From positions 186,001 through 250,000 of the forward strand of contig JABCPU010000008.1 in NCBI GenBank assembly GCA_016800925.1: a stretch of DNA of 64,000 nucleotides, given 5' to 3'. The notes beneath the pieces are model-generated. The model was not told the DNA's origin. It made no database searches and saw nothing but the letters and a program-made list of their open reading frames with translations. The DNA comes from Suillus spraguei. Taxonomy: Eukaryota > Basidiomycota > Agaricomycetes > Boletales > Suillaceae. A program made the translations under genes and the position numbers. This document shows positions 1 through 11,435 of the stretch, in pieces. Numbering within the stretch: position 1 is the stretch's first letter; each line of letters opens with the position of its first letter.

Positions 1-1978
1 CTGAAGAAGTCCAAGGACTCTTCAAGACGTCTAAGTGCTATTGCACTCATGAATTCCAGCGCAATCCCTCAAGCTAACGCCACTGTATCCTCAAAGTCAA
101 AGTCCCCTACTCCGGGGCATGCCAAGGAAGACGCCTCTCCATCCAAGACCATCACCCGCAGTATCAGGAGACAGTCTGGCCTCCTCAGACCTGCTCCTGC
201 TTGTGACGATATGGGGCTAAAGGTACTAGACGCTGTCGGTGTCAGTCCTTCCATGAAGCGTTCGTCTTCGCTGCGCCCAAGAACTGCTCCTGCACCCACT
301 TCGTCTGCGTTGCCGAAATATCGGCCCAAGTCCACTCTTATAGAGTCTGTTCTACCAAAGAAACCTGTTTCTCCTGCCCGTGCGAGCACTCGCAGGCGGC
401 CGAGCTCATCAGAGGAAGATGACAAGGTTCATAGCCTCTCTTCCAAAGGCAACGTGGAGGAAAAGAAGCTCAAGAGTTCGATCAGTCCTCTTCCCCACAG
501 AGCACTTACGGTGAAGGTTAACTTACCCAACCTTACACCTCCTTCGACGCCTTCCAAGATCAGCAAGTTATCAACGCCGAAGAAAGCCTCGCCTGCCAAG
601 GTAGAGTCCGCTCGACCAGCTAAAAGCATCAAGATAGCCACCACGTCGCCTGCGTCTAAGTCGAACATTGCACGGCCTTCGTCGTCTTCATCATCTCGTA
701 GCTCTGTCTGCTCACAGGCTCACCTCAGACACCCTCCAGGTGTGGCTTTGGGTTCGGACGTTCAAAAAATAATCGAACATCAAGCCCTCTGCGTTCTGCC
801 GGTCGTCCTGCACCTGAGTCACCCCTTGCTCATCACACTCGTCAACATTCTACTGCCGCCCTTGGCAGAAATACAACGCCCACGCCACTGTCGCAGCTTG
901 CGGAGGAAAACACCGAAGATTCCATTGAAGCCGATGATGTGGAACTTCTCCTCGCCCCTGCCGCTCCTCTTGGGGCACCCACACCTGCGATCCCCAGGAT
1001 TCGGGCTGTTCGACCGCAACACAATGAGTTAGAACCTGAAACCCCCTCGCGCCCCTCTCAATTCCTTCCTACGCGAGCAGATCTTTCCTACTTGTCGCCT
1101 GCACCTCCAACCTTACAGAGCACGCCTAACCTCCGTCCTCCTACAGCCAGTCATGCAAATCGCGGCTCAATAATGTCTTGGGAACAGTTGGCAAATGATG
1201 GATCACAGATAATTGCACAGGAAGAAGTGGAAAAAATGCTTTCGGAGATTCAGGCGCCCTTCACCCCAGCTGGCCCTTCACCGAACGTCGGTGTTCTTAC
1301 TCTTGAAGTTCCCGAAAGTCCCTGCCTCTCGCTCTACCATCGCCAGGTGGCTATGGGTCGATATCCCAGGTTTTATTACCCGATGTTACGCCTTCGCCCG
1401 CAGTGCACCATTTCAATCAGGTGTTTGATACATCCACGGAGCTTCCCGCTCCTATGGACTCGGGCACAGTCACTCTACTTCGCTTACAAGTGGCATCCGC
1501 TGAGAACACGGCAAAGGAACGCCTTATTCGCCTGCAGGAGCTGGAAGAGCAGCTGCACGCGGCGAAACATTCTCGCATTCAGGAGACTGAAGAACTCGCG
1601 AAGCAAGTCTCCTTCCTGGAACAACAGCTTCACATCAGCGTTGAGACGAGGGAAAGGCTGGACGAGGAACGCTCTGCCTTCACCGCATCCCTGCAAGACC
1701 AGTTGCGCCACGCAGAAGCTTGTGGCGAGCAAGCATGTAACGCTGCTTTTGCACGCGGACAGGAAGAGGCTGCTGCATCGTGGGCAGATTTACTTAATCA
1801 GAAGCAGCAAAAATGGGAAGTATGTTCCCTCGCTCGCGAGATTAAAGTAGAATGGGGCTCTGTCAGAGAGCAGGCGGAGGTGGAACGAGAGTTTTTGCAG
1901 GCGAGTCGCGAGACGCTGAAGGTATTTTTGGCTATACTAGATCAAAGCCAGAAGCAGGTGCAGTATCAGCTTGCTTAA
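1..1978 (+). CDS. Ser/Pro-rich protein with C-terminal coiled coil (5' truncated by window edge)
   Basis: The frame is already open at base 1, so the true start lies outside the window. The first roughly 330 codons are rich in Ser, Pro, Lys and Ala with repeated SP/TP pairs, as in disordered, kinase-regulated proteins. The last roughly 190 codons (from about 1403) are a Glu/Gln/Leu-rich coiled coil ending at a TAA at 1976-1978. Three reading frames are used in turn: frame 1 to about 750, frame 3 to about 1320 (through the acidic stretch starting DSIEADDVELLL), then frame 2 to the end. No clean GT-AG introns were found at the two switches, so I infer two 1-nt indels or missed introns. It converges on the KNL1 gene, with about 400 bp between them. 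I do not recognise the family. A cytoskeletal or cell-cycle role is only a guess from the coiled coil. Confidence 0.6.
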
Positions 1979-2382
1979 ACGACGTGAGTGCCGCCGGAAT
2001 CTGATTTGGCAGCAAACTTTCTGAACGTCGGATTACAGATTTATGCTTATGAGCTTCATCTATTCCTTGCATCAATCTGTACTACATAGATGACCCCTCA
2101 TTCTTGTTAACATCTATGCCCGTGTACCGGTACACGGTACACATTACCTATCATCTAGTCATAACTACGAATCTTCTCTTAAGAATCTTGTTTACTTTTC
2201 GTGACCACTCAGAAAGAACGTACTATCTACCTATCTGGCACCAAAACCAATTGGGATACATACACATTATGTACTTGTGTAAATTTTAGTGATACACGTC
2301 AACCACTTGAGTACTAAGTTCTAGTAAGATACAATAACCATATAAGTGGATCTGCAGGCTACATAAACCAACCAAGACGAGA

Positions 2383-5300
2383 TTATGCGTAGCAGTCTAA
2401 AGCGACTGTGCACGCATCCAGGAGGCAACCGTAATTATCTGCTATGGTGGCCTCTCTTAATCTGCCAAGAATGGCTTCTTGGAGGGTATCTCGCCTAAAA
2501 ACTTCAATCAGCGTCAATAGCCTTCGACAAAAAATTCACGCACTGAATAGGGCCGTATGCGACTTTGACGTCGCATTGGATAGATTGGATCGATATAGGC
2601 CAAGAAGAGAACGTCCGAGTGTCAAATATGAAAGATATCAAGGCCTTCGCCTTCTTGTTGGGGAGCATAAGTGTTACAGTTGCAGTGAACCCGGAATCAT
2701 CGTCTTCTCCGTGAGTGACGGTAACTGGGTACTTAATTGCGACCAACTTTAGTTGGGTTAGCAATTGAGAACAAGCAGACCAATAGTCTCCTAGGCGTTC
2801 AACGATCTAAAAAATTGTTGAGCTCAGTATAAGTTTTCTTGATACTCGAAAACTTCCCACCTGTCGAATGTTGAGATCTCCATTGGATCTTGTAATGAGT
2901 GAACTTGCTGTATTTAGTATCAACAAGCTAAGAGCGGGGAATGCATCTTTATATTTGAGCTTCGCACTCTGGACTCGTGCGATCGAAACCTCTTTGACAA
3001 CTGGGCGAAAGTTTTCGCATGGGATGGAGACGTCATAAGATGATGCAAATCTGAATTTAAAAAGCTCTGGGAGGACCTTTGTGACTTGCAGCATGTGAAG
3101 ATTTTGAAGGGCTTCTAGCTCATCTGGGCCACGCGTCAGCATTGCAAATTGACAAGACAAATCTGTTACCTTTCAATCTGAAGACTTCGGCATGCGTGCT
3201 GTTTTTCTGCACCTGAATTTGTCGCTCAGCCACCTGGATAGCATTGGTTGTCTCAAGCTTCTGAGCCTCGATTTCCTCCAGCTTCTCCTGTAGACGATCC
3301 AGTTTGGCTTTACCTTCATCGACGTCTGCTCGAAAGGCTTCAAGCGCAACACTACAAGGGTGCCGCTCAATCAACTAGCGTAGGGCGATCAAACTTGAAG
3401 CATAATCACCTTTGTTCTTGAATGGTCGTTTTCAGTTCATTCAGGTAATCTTGGTCGCAGTTTTCGAGTTCAGCGACGTCAGCCTGTTCTTGCTCCAACT
3501 CGCGAAGAAGATTCTCGTATTCCTTATCAAGAGCAGGCACAACTTCCTGGGTTTGACGGATAATATTTTCGAGAACTTTGGCGTCCTGTCATCGAAAATA
3601 TTAATATTAATGTAATACAACGGCAGGGGATACTGAGCTTACCGCCTCAAGATCCCGAAACCCTTGATCCGCCTTCTCATACAGTTGCTTGACCCACTGC
3701 ATCTTCCAGTCATACCATTCTGATTTTGCCTGTGCATGCTTGTTGGCTTTGATGAGCTTGAGTTGATGGAGGAGCTCATTCTGGCCTTCCTCGTCCGCCA
3801 GCACAAACTCTTGGAATAACTCAGGGGTCATCTTGAGAGCCTCGTCTTCTGCTTCTTTGTAGATGCCTTTGATCCGCTCGATCCAGAGTTGCAGGTCTTT
3901 ACTAACGTGCGTGTACAACTCTAGCTGCGGCACATCGACCGCCATTGCGACCACATATTCAGATAGAGGGATCTCACTTTCCGTGGACTGTCGCCTGGAA
4001 GGACGAAGGGCAGACGAGTGCACAGTAGAGCGACGGGGTGCAGCGATTTCATCCATGAATCGTATCCCAGTCATCTCAAAGAATTGCTCTATGGAAATTT
4101 GTGGGCCATCTTCAGGAGGGAAGTCTTCTTCAACGATATCTGTGAGCCCTTGCTGAATGGGGTTGGAAATCCCCTCAGAGATGAGGGTTAATGGTGTCAG
4201 GTCTGAAGTTACCTCCATCCCATCGAAATCAGGCTCTGGGCCTACCTGGGCTAGGTGGCCGAGGGGATGCGCGTACCGGTGTTGACGGTCGAGGGGAATT
4301 GCGTGAAGGGCTTTGAGGTCGAGGGAAAGGAAGTGCAGGAGACACTCTCGCGGGCGATGTCCTGAGTAGGTCAGCAATCGGGGAAGCCCTCCCTGGCGTC
4401 TCATAAACGGCAGACTCTGTGGTCGGGGAGACGTGCGGTGGTGCAGGCGTGATCTCAGGCGTGATCTCGGCTCTCACCTCATCCTGCAGCTTAGGACACT
4501 TGCTTTCTCTGTCGTCTCTCTAACAGCTCCCTCCTCGCCTGCAAAGGGAATACTCTTCCTGCCAATATACACGGCTCCTTTCTTGGGAGAAGCAGCAAGA
4601 GTTGCTCCACCCATGCTTTTCCTCTGCGCGAAGTGTCCCGAGGGACGGCGAAATCCAATGGACGGGCGTTTATTTGGGCCTGAAAGCGGTTCTACGTTTA
4701 CTTGAAACGATGTCTTCTTGCTTGGGGAGAGCCTTGGAAGTCTGCTCGACGGCATGGGTTGCTCCTTGGAGAACTCATGTGGTGCAGTCAGCTTCTGGGG
4801 GCCAGCTAGCTTTTTGGCGGGACTGGGCCTGTCTTCTGATTCTGAGTCATCGACTGCGCTTTGGACCCTCTTTTTTGGCGAGGGACGAGTAACAGGAGGG
4901 GCAAAAGCCGCAGAAAATTTGGCTTTGCTCGGTGATTTAGTAGGTGAAGGAGGACGAGGGAGGGCTGGCGACACTGGCATTTGTCCGCGAGGCGTGAAGG
5001 AAAACGAGAATGGTTTGGGAACCGTAGCAGGTCGTGGAATAGACGCGGGTATAAGTGTATTTGGGATCTCCCCAGGTGGCGGGGCGGGTTTGAATACGGC
5101 AGGTCTGGCTGCTGGCTCCTCATGAACACACTCCTGTGGTTCGGTCTGAGCCTCAGCTATTGGTTGCGCGGAAGGGAATGAAAGGTCCGTGCCTGCGATA
5201 TCAGACTGGTCCTCGCTTGGCTCCTCCGGAATGTCATATGTGGACGTGATCTCCATGGTAGAATTCCCATCCCCTGTGCCAGTACCAAGACTGACCCGGC

Positions 5301-6478
5301 GCATAAGCTGAGTGACATTGATAGTCTGGTTGCCGTCGTTTTCCACATCATCTCGCGCAAAACTATCCTCAGAGCTACCGAAACTGTCATCCAGTTGTCC
5401 TGATTCTTCAACATCTATTCCATTTCCGAATCCGAGGGATTCACGAGCTGCTTGGAGTCTCGTGAGGGCATCAGTGATCTCCATGTCCTGTCCCCCATGG
5501 TCGTCCTCTTCGTCGGATGAGGGAACGTATGGAGTTTCGCCAGAGTGAGTTACTGATCGAAGAGCAAGCCAGGCCTCACTTGGCGGGGCTGGTGGACGGA
5601 TGAGTGGAACAGTGAACTCCATCGGCTGAGAGACATCGCCTTCAGATACAAATGACTGAGATTGGTGGGAGTCATCTTCAGTATAGGACTGATCGACAGG
5701 AGTCTGCTGCTGACCACCCTCGTCATGGTTGTCTGGTGATGATACTACATTTGCAAGTGGTTGGCGAGGAGCGAGAGCCAAGGAACGTCGCTTATGGATA
5801 TTGACCTGCATGGCCTCGGTGACCTCCATGTCGTCGTCATCAAAGTTGAATCATCATCTGCAAAGTCGTCATTAATAAGCAACTCTTCATTTTGAGCTTG
5901 TAGGTATGCAGCTGGCCCAAAAGCTGTATCATCGGAGTCCATCTCCATAGACTCCTCTCCTGCGCCGTCACTGAAAGCGATGGATCGAATTGAGCTTCGG
6001 CGACGGAATTGGCTTGCTCCAGGGTATGCATTTTCATCCGTAGGGCCTCGTTCTACTACCTCCTGCGCAGGCGAGGACTGAGGGGAAGTAGTGCTATTTG
6101 TATTTTGTTCCTGTGTTTCGAATAGCCGGACGTGTGCCCGGTCTGCGAAGCTAACGCGCCGCGCAAGAGATTTTCGCGTGTTTTCGTGAACATGGGTTAG
6201 ATCCATGGATTGCGTGGCATCATCATCATCCTCAGGGATGTTGACAGCTGGTTTGAGGATGCTTTTTCGGGGAGCCTGTTGGATTATAAGGAAAACAAAT
6301 GGCAGTCGATCATATAACTTACCAGTGACCGACGTGTCTTCGAAGTAATATTGATCTTATCACCAGGTGCAATAGAGTGTGCTCGCCGCTTTTTGCCTGG
6401 ATGAAAAGGTCGATTCTGGTTGGCTACTGCGATAGATTTGCGTCTGCTGGGCGATCCTCTGCTGCCATTAGCGGTCAT
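2383..6478 (-). CDS. SPC105: Kinetochore scaffold protein KNL1/Spc7/Spc105
   Basis: Outer kinetochore scaffold that recruits Bub1/Bub3 and protein phosphatase 1 and binds microtubules. The start is ATG at 6478; an in-frame TTG lies 6 bases upstream. Seen in order: a basic N-terminus; the PP1-docking SILK motif (APRKSILKP, near 6250); RVSF (RRVSFADR, near 6150); and MELT-like motifs MDLT, MEMD, MEVT, MEFT, MEIT, MEIT and MEVT spread from 6204 to 4211. The Spc7 coiled-coil domain follows (ISIEQFFEMTGIRFMDE at about 4100, then WYDWKMQWVKQLYEKADQGF), and a C-terminal RWD-type region ending GCLLDACTVALDCYA. Late introns are clear, for example gtgcgt...tttag near 2500-2550. Two 1-nt shifts interrupt the frame: a T-run near 5847 and a C-run near 4247. 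The switch near 4490 could be an intron or an indel. Family assignment is secure; exon edges in the middle are less so. Confidence 0.92.
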
Positions 6479-6837
6479 ATCCAAGCTGTGTACGTTTGAA
6501 TCAAGAAAGGTGTCGTGAACGAGACGTTGAACAATATGTAGAACTGAAAGGCTATTGTGCTGAACACGCCCACGTGATACAGATTAGACGCGTTTCGTCA
6601 CATGACCTATCTGAGACTCATTGACGCGTTAGTGCAGCCTGTTTCATTTTCAACACTAACCACATCAATCTGCGTTCATTCTATATATAAAATACACCAT
6701 TGTTACCATTTCATTGCGACCGAGGTACTTCACTTGTACAAGCATAGAAAAACATATAGCATTACATTAGTAATACAGTCGGTTGTCCGCGATGCTCTCA
6801 AGAGAAAACCAATAAGTAGATCATCAACCATTAGCCA

Positions 6838-9800
6838 TTAGCTGATACGCATCCGCCTGATGTTCTTGCTTCCTCCACCCTTTTGCGCATTTTTCTCTAC
6901 GGCACCAACTACTTGTTCTAGCTCTTCCTCAGTCACTACAGCCTTCTTGCCCAGTTGCCTTCGAGGAGTTGTCAGTCTGTTGTCGGATTCGTGGCACAGA
7001 CCTTACTCACCTCTTCTTTTTCTTCGTGGTATCAAGGTCGCCTTTTGCTGGCACGAATACAACATCAGGACCCCCGTAAGCTGCTCGTGCCTTTCGATTG
7101 GGTAGGATCGTGACAGAGTCGTCAGCGCCACCTATGTCGTACTCCAAGAGAGAAAGATCTTTGACTTGCTTCTCCAACAAAGACACAGTGCGAGTTGATC
7201 GACGTCCAGTTTTAGCTTCTGTAATCCCTACTTTCTCTTTTGCCAGAGGCTTAACGGCCACTTTATACGGCCCAGACTTGACCTTAGTTAAAGGGGCGTA
7301 GTCATCAGACTCGTCATATTCACTAATTGGATCGTCCACGCTGTCTTCCTCCGTGATTTGCTCTATGTCGCTTTGAGCACCTGCATCGGTCTCCTCTTGA
7401 TTGGTGCCTAACATTCGGTTGGAGGTGAGCTCTGATTGTGTTTTGGCCTTCCCCTTGCCGTCAAGAGGTGATGAAGATCGGCTTGCTTCGGAGTCAGCTG
7501 ACTCATCACTACCTTCGATAATTTCTACGTTCTAATTTGAAGTCAATTCCGAACCAACAAGGGCGTTTCGTCCTACTTGAACTCACCTCATCTTCAATCC
7601 CATCTGACTCCTCGCCCTCTTCCACTATCTCTCGACGCTTTTGAGGGGAGCCAATTAGCCCAGCTTGATGCAGCATGTCGATCTTGGCATCCATTTTCCG
7701 CTCGTTTCGCTCCACCTGACAGACACTGTAAGTTGATATATTATCCTCAAGGTCCAGAATTTACCTCACTCATAAGCCTCTGGCTGCAAGTCTTCTCAAT
7801 TTCGCGCATCCTTTCTTCCATTTCCTTCATAACGTCTTCGCGGGTTTCTGCTTCGACTATTACACAGCGCATCTCCGCCTCGTAGAGCTGTGAGAATGGC
7901 GTCGTGTTGAATAGACATTGACTTTCAGTAATAGAATCATACCCGCAGGCGCAAGTCCTCTATTTCATCAAACAAGGCATCCACTAGCGGATTGATAGGT
8001 TCATCATCTTCCTCACTCTCGCCATCTTCCCTCGCCTCATCCTCTGTATAGAGCAGATTGTTAGAGTGTACAATTTATAATGTAACAACGCACCTTCGAG
8101 AACCTCGAGATGTGCTTCGCTAACCTTCTTATTAGGGAGAACACTCGATATCGTCACCTTCCTTGTCACAGCCCTGGGCAGAGCTGAGCCGACTGTACTC
8201 CGCTTGCTTGGATTGGTCGGCACGCGGGGTACAGGTGCGTTGTTCACAGTCGTCGAAACTTCTCTCGCAAGCGCAGAGAATTTCATTACATGAGAGTTCT
8301 CTTCGAAGCCGGTATCATAAGGATTGATATTGACGATCATCACCTATCATTATAAGCTCTCCATGAACTGCTTGCATAATGCCCCAAGCCAAAGACTTAC
8401 GACGCGACCATCGCCAACAAAGTAATCCATTAATACCTCCGTGAGTTTGCTATGCCTAAATGGCACAACAGCCAATGCCCTCTTAACATCACGAGTATCC
8501 GTCCGCCCAGGATTTGCCAGGCTTTGTGCAAGGCGTTTTTGGTTGGAGCGCATGACCTATGGCTGGTGAGGTGTGATGCCAAACAAGAATAAGCACCCTA
8601 CCTCCATGCATTGCCCAAGGACCATGAGAGATTTGTTGATGTTTCCGGCCTCCTTTAAACGATCGCCAGTTGTCTGTGTGTGCTTTGTTCGCTCCGATCC
8701 TGCTAGATCCACGAGGGTTAACCGCGATATTTGCAGAGAGTTTGGGTCCTGCAAAATTTGAAAAAACAACACCGCATTTCCCAGATCCGTACTTACATCT
8801 CGGTCACCCCGGTGTCCTCTTAGAATCTTGATAGTTACCATGCCATGACTCCTACTACTTTGGCTGTTGGCCAGAGTGCCGAAGACACGTCGATGCAGTT
8901 GTCCTAACTTGACAAGTGCCTTTGCTTGCGCAGCACCAGTCACCCGAAAATATCTCAGTCCTGCAATATACTTTCCCGAGCTTCCAGGCCCACTTTCATC
9001 TACTGCGTCAGAGGCAGGTGAAGGTTTAACGGTCAGGGCTTTACGCGTCAGCAGAAGTGGGTGGGCAAGTTGTGTACTGGTGTTGGAGCGAGGAATCTGT
9101 GACCGCGACGTATCCTCCGTCACTTCAGCAAGAAGATCGTACACCTTTTCGTTGTATACTTCCGCGTAAGATATCCAAATAGAATACTCATAGTTGCGGT
9201 CGAGCTTAACGGTGGTTGGATCGATATCAATGTCATCCGTGTTCGAGATGTGTTCCGCAAGGACTTCTGCAAGTTGTGGTTCATCGATATCCGTGGGAGG
9301 CAGGAACTCGGAGGGATCAGCTTGTTCTACGCCGTACAGCCTAACGGGCCTGAACTAAAAAAATTTGATGATGGTAAGTTATGTTAAGTCCTGTACATCG
9401 AATCGTCACTCACCCGGCCATCGCTGTGGAGTCCTTCGACGCTGTTAAAAATGACGTCCAGCGTCCGCGGCAGGATACCTGCAGAATCTGGACCATTGCC
9501 TCCTTGAATTGTATAGGTCTTGCCAGAGTTTGTAACGCCATATGCAAACAACAAGCCATTTTGTCCATCCAGGAGATCGCGGACGAGGGGAAGTGTAGTT
9601 TTTGTGAAGAACTCTGCTTGTTGTGTTTCTGGTAGGAAAACATGCGAGAATGTGTAGATTGACGAAGGTGCAACAGTTGAGACGCGAATGTGCGGTCTGG
9701 AGCTGCCTGCACCGTCATGAGAGGTGTCAGTCATCTGTACAGAGGTATCGGATAAAGGGGCGAGGTAAGGCATAGACATGAGTTCATCGTCCCCAAGATG

Positions 9801-10158
9801 AGGACGAATGCGCAAATAGGCCTAAAGGACATTCTCAGTGTATAATAAAAAGCCAGTACGCATAATCTACCATAACGGGTTCGCACTCTGCAGTCAATCC
9901 GTGGTCTGCCCGTGCTTGCCTAGTACCGGCCACCTTCTTGGCAGCAGGAAGCTTGACATCAGGCGAATTAGCTCGATTGGCAAGAGGCTTTCGACCAGTT
10001 GTTCGTGTTTTTGATACCTCAGTTTGCACGGTAGCTTTGCTTGGAGGTCTCGCTCGAATAGTCTTTATCCCTGCTGGAGGACTCGGAGGTGGAACTGGTG
10101 TCTTTGTTCGGGTCGATGCCCTCGTCGCTGCTGCACCAATTTTCGATCTCGTGGCCAT
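6838..10158 (-). CDS. Kinesin-6 family motor protein (KIF20/KIF23/Klp9-like)
   Basis: Plus-end-directed spindle-midzone kinesin. The start is ATG at 10158 (MATRSKIGAAATRAS). A basic N-terminal extension precedes the motor (YLRIRPHL). The P-loop reads AYGVTNSGKTYTIQG; the VTNSGKT form is typical of kinesin-6. An ISYAEVYNEKVYDLLAEV segment follows, then an extended insertion with Ser/Gly-rich sequence. Switch I is NSQSSRSHGMV and switch II DLAGSERTKHTQTTGDRLKEAG, then FRHSKLTEVLMDYF and the motor end MMIVNINPY. A coiled coil with Glu/Arg-rich exons spans about 8090-7500. The tail is basic (GDLDTTKKKKR) and, after a last intron, ends NIRRMRIS with TAA at 6838-6840. At least seven introns. It lies head-to-tail upstream of KNL1, another mitotic gene, and divergent from MTQ2. 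Which kinesin-6 subtype is not resolved. Confidence 0.92.
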
Positions 10159-10316
10159 GGTGTTGCGATTTACCACTGCTGATTAGTATGGACTCTGGAA
10201 AATCGAGAAGATTTGCAGAACGAGTTGAAGTTTGAACACGTAAATAATCGTACAGAAGTGGCGCGCCAACGACGCGTTGCACCACGTGATCATTTCAATT
10301 CTCCATTGCTGCCATC
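10159..10316. promoter_or_regulatory. Shared divergent promoter region, kinesin-6 / MTQ2
   Basis: Only 158 bp separate the two ATGs, which point away from each other, so both promoters and 5' leaders must fit here or overlap. It contains GC-rich cggcgcgcc-like and cacgtg-like words (ttgcaccacgtgatc at about 10278-10292, an E-box CACGTG). No TATA box is evident. The role is inferred from arrangement only. Confidence 0.5.
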
Positions 10317-11318
10317 ATGATACCGACGCCAGATCTTTCTCACTTGACTAGGCATGATCTCGAGCAAGTTTACGACCCAGCAGGTAAGTGAGCAGATATG
10401 AACTGCATAGTAATCTAAACTATCTTGCAGAGGACACATTCTTGCTATTGGATGCCCTCGAACAGGAGGCGGAAGCGCTCCAAAAGGAACGTCCTCTGAT
10501 TTGTCTCGAGGTCGGGTGAGTTTTAGCTTATATATATATTATAAAATGCTGAGTATGATTCAGGTCTGGATCAGGATGCGTGTCAGCGTTTCTTGGAAAG
10601 ATATTAGGACAATCCTCTTCTCGCGAGTTCATATTCACTATTCTGGATACAGGGCTGATTAACAATTTGCCAGTTTACCTCTGCACTGATATAAATAAAC
10701 ACGCCACTCGATGTACATTCGCAACAGGGAAACAGAACAAGGTATAGCCTGAGTCTTGCTGACGTTTTTGCTGCGTCTAATTCACAGTCACATAGTAGAT
10801 ACCTCTAGATCCAGTGACGTGCTCACTAACACGACCTCTCTTATCGCGATTGCATCATGCAATCGATGTACTCTTATTCAACCCCCCTTATGTGCCGACA
10901 GATACAGATGAAGCTTCCAGCGCTCAGAGCAGTGCTGATATTACGGGGTCCTGGGCAGGAGGAGCCGATGGAATGGAAATTACTAATCGTTTGTTACAAG
11001 ATGTTGAGGTATCGTCTTTCCTAATACCGTGGAATATTATTAAGTATGCTTCTCAGTGTCTGCTATCACCGCGGGGTAGATTTTATCTGGTTGCCTTGAA
11101 ACAAAACAATGTCCCAAGCATCCAGTCCAGGATGTTGGAAGACTTTGGTTTAACCAGCCAGGTAAACTGAACGTGTCACAAGTTGATCGCACTCTTACGA
11201 TTACTAGATTGTCATCGAACGACGGGCGGGAAGAGAGTTTTTGTTAATCATTCGCTTCACACGGACTGCCCCTAGTTCAACGTTGATTCCGGCAGCGGAA
11301 GCACGTCTCAATAGTTAA
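10317..11318 (+). CDS. MTQ2: eRF1 N5-glutamine methyltransferase catalytic subunit (MTQ2/N6AMT1/HemK2)
   Basis: S-adenosylmethionine-dependent methylation of the GGQ glutamine of translation release factor eRF1, normally with Trm112. The start is ATG at 10317 (MIPTPDLSHLTR). Exon 1 ends at the gtaagt at about 10384 and rejoins to give YDPAEDTFLLLDALEQEA, the hallmark N-terminus of this family. Motif I is LEVGSGSGCVSAFLG after a second intron (gtgagt...cag). The catalytic NPPY motif (LLFNPPYVPTD) lies near 10885, followed by WAGGADGMEIT. A last intron (gtaaac...tag) joins to a C-terminus ending EARLNS, TAA at 11316-11318. Length (about 230 aa) fits the family. Four to five introns, all short. 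Confidence is high. Confidence 0.9.
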
Positions 11319-11435
11319 ATGGATACTATAAAATTCTTGACACATCAATGAATAGTAAATGAAGCATAAAACTAGCAGTGCATAAATTGCGAATTGAATG
11401 TGGTAGAGGATATCAAGAATTGCTTGTGCCGTGAA

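Noticed and set aside
4433..5181. Plus-strand ORFs opposite KNL1
   Set aside because: They are antisense shadows of the Ser/Pro-rich part of KNL1, with no independent motif or promoter evidence.
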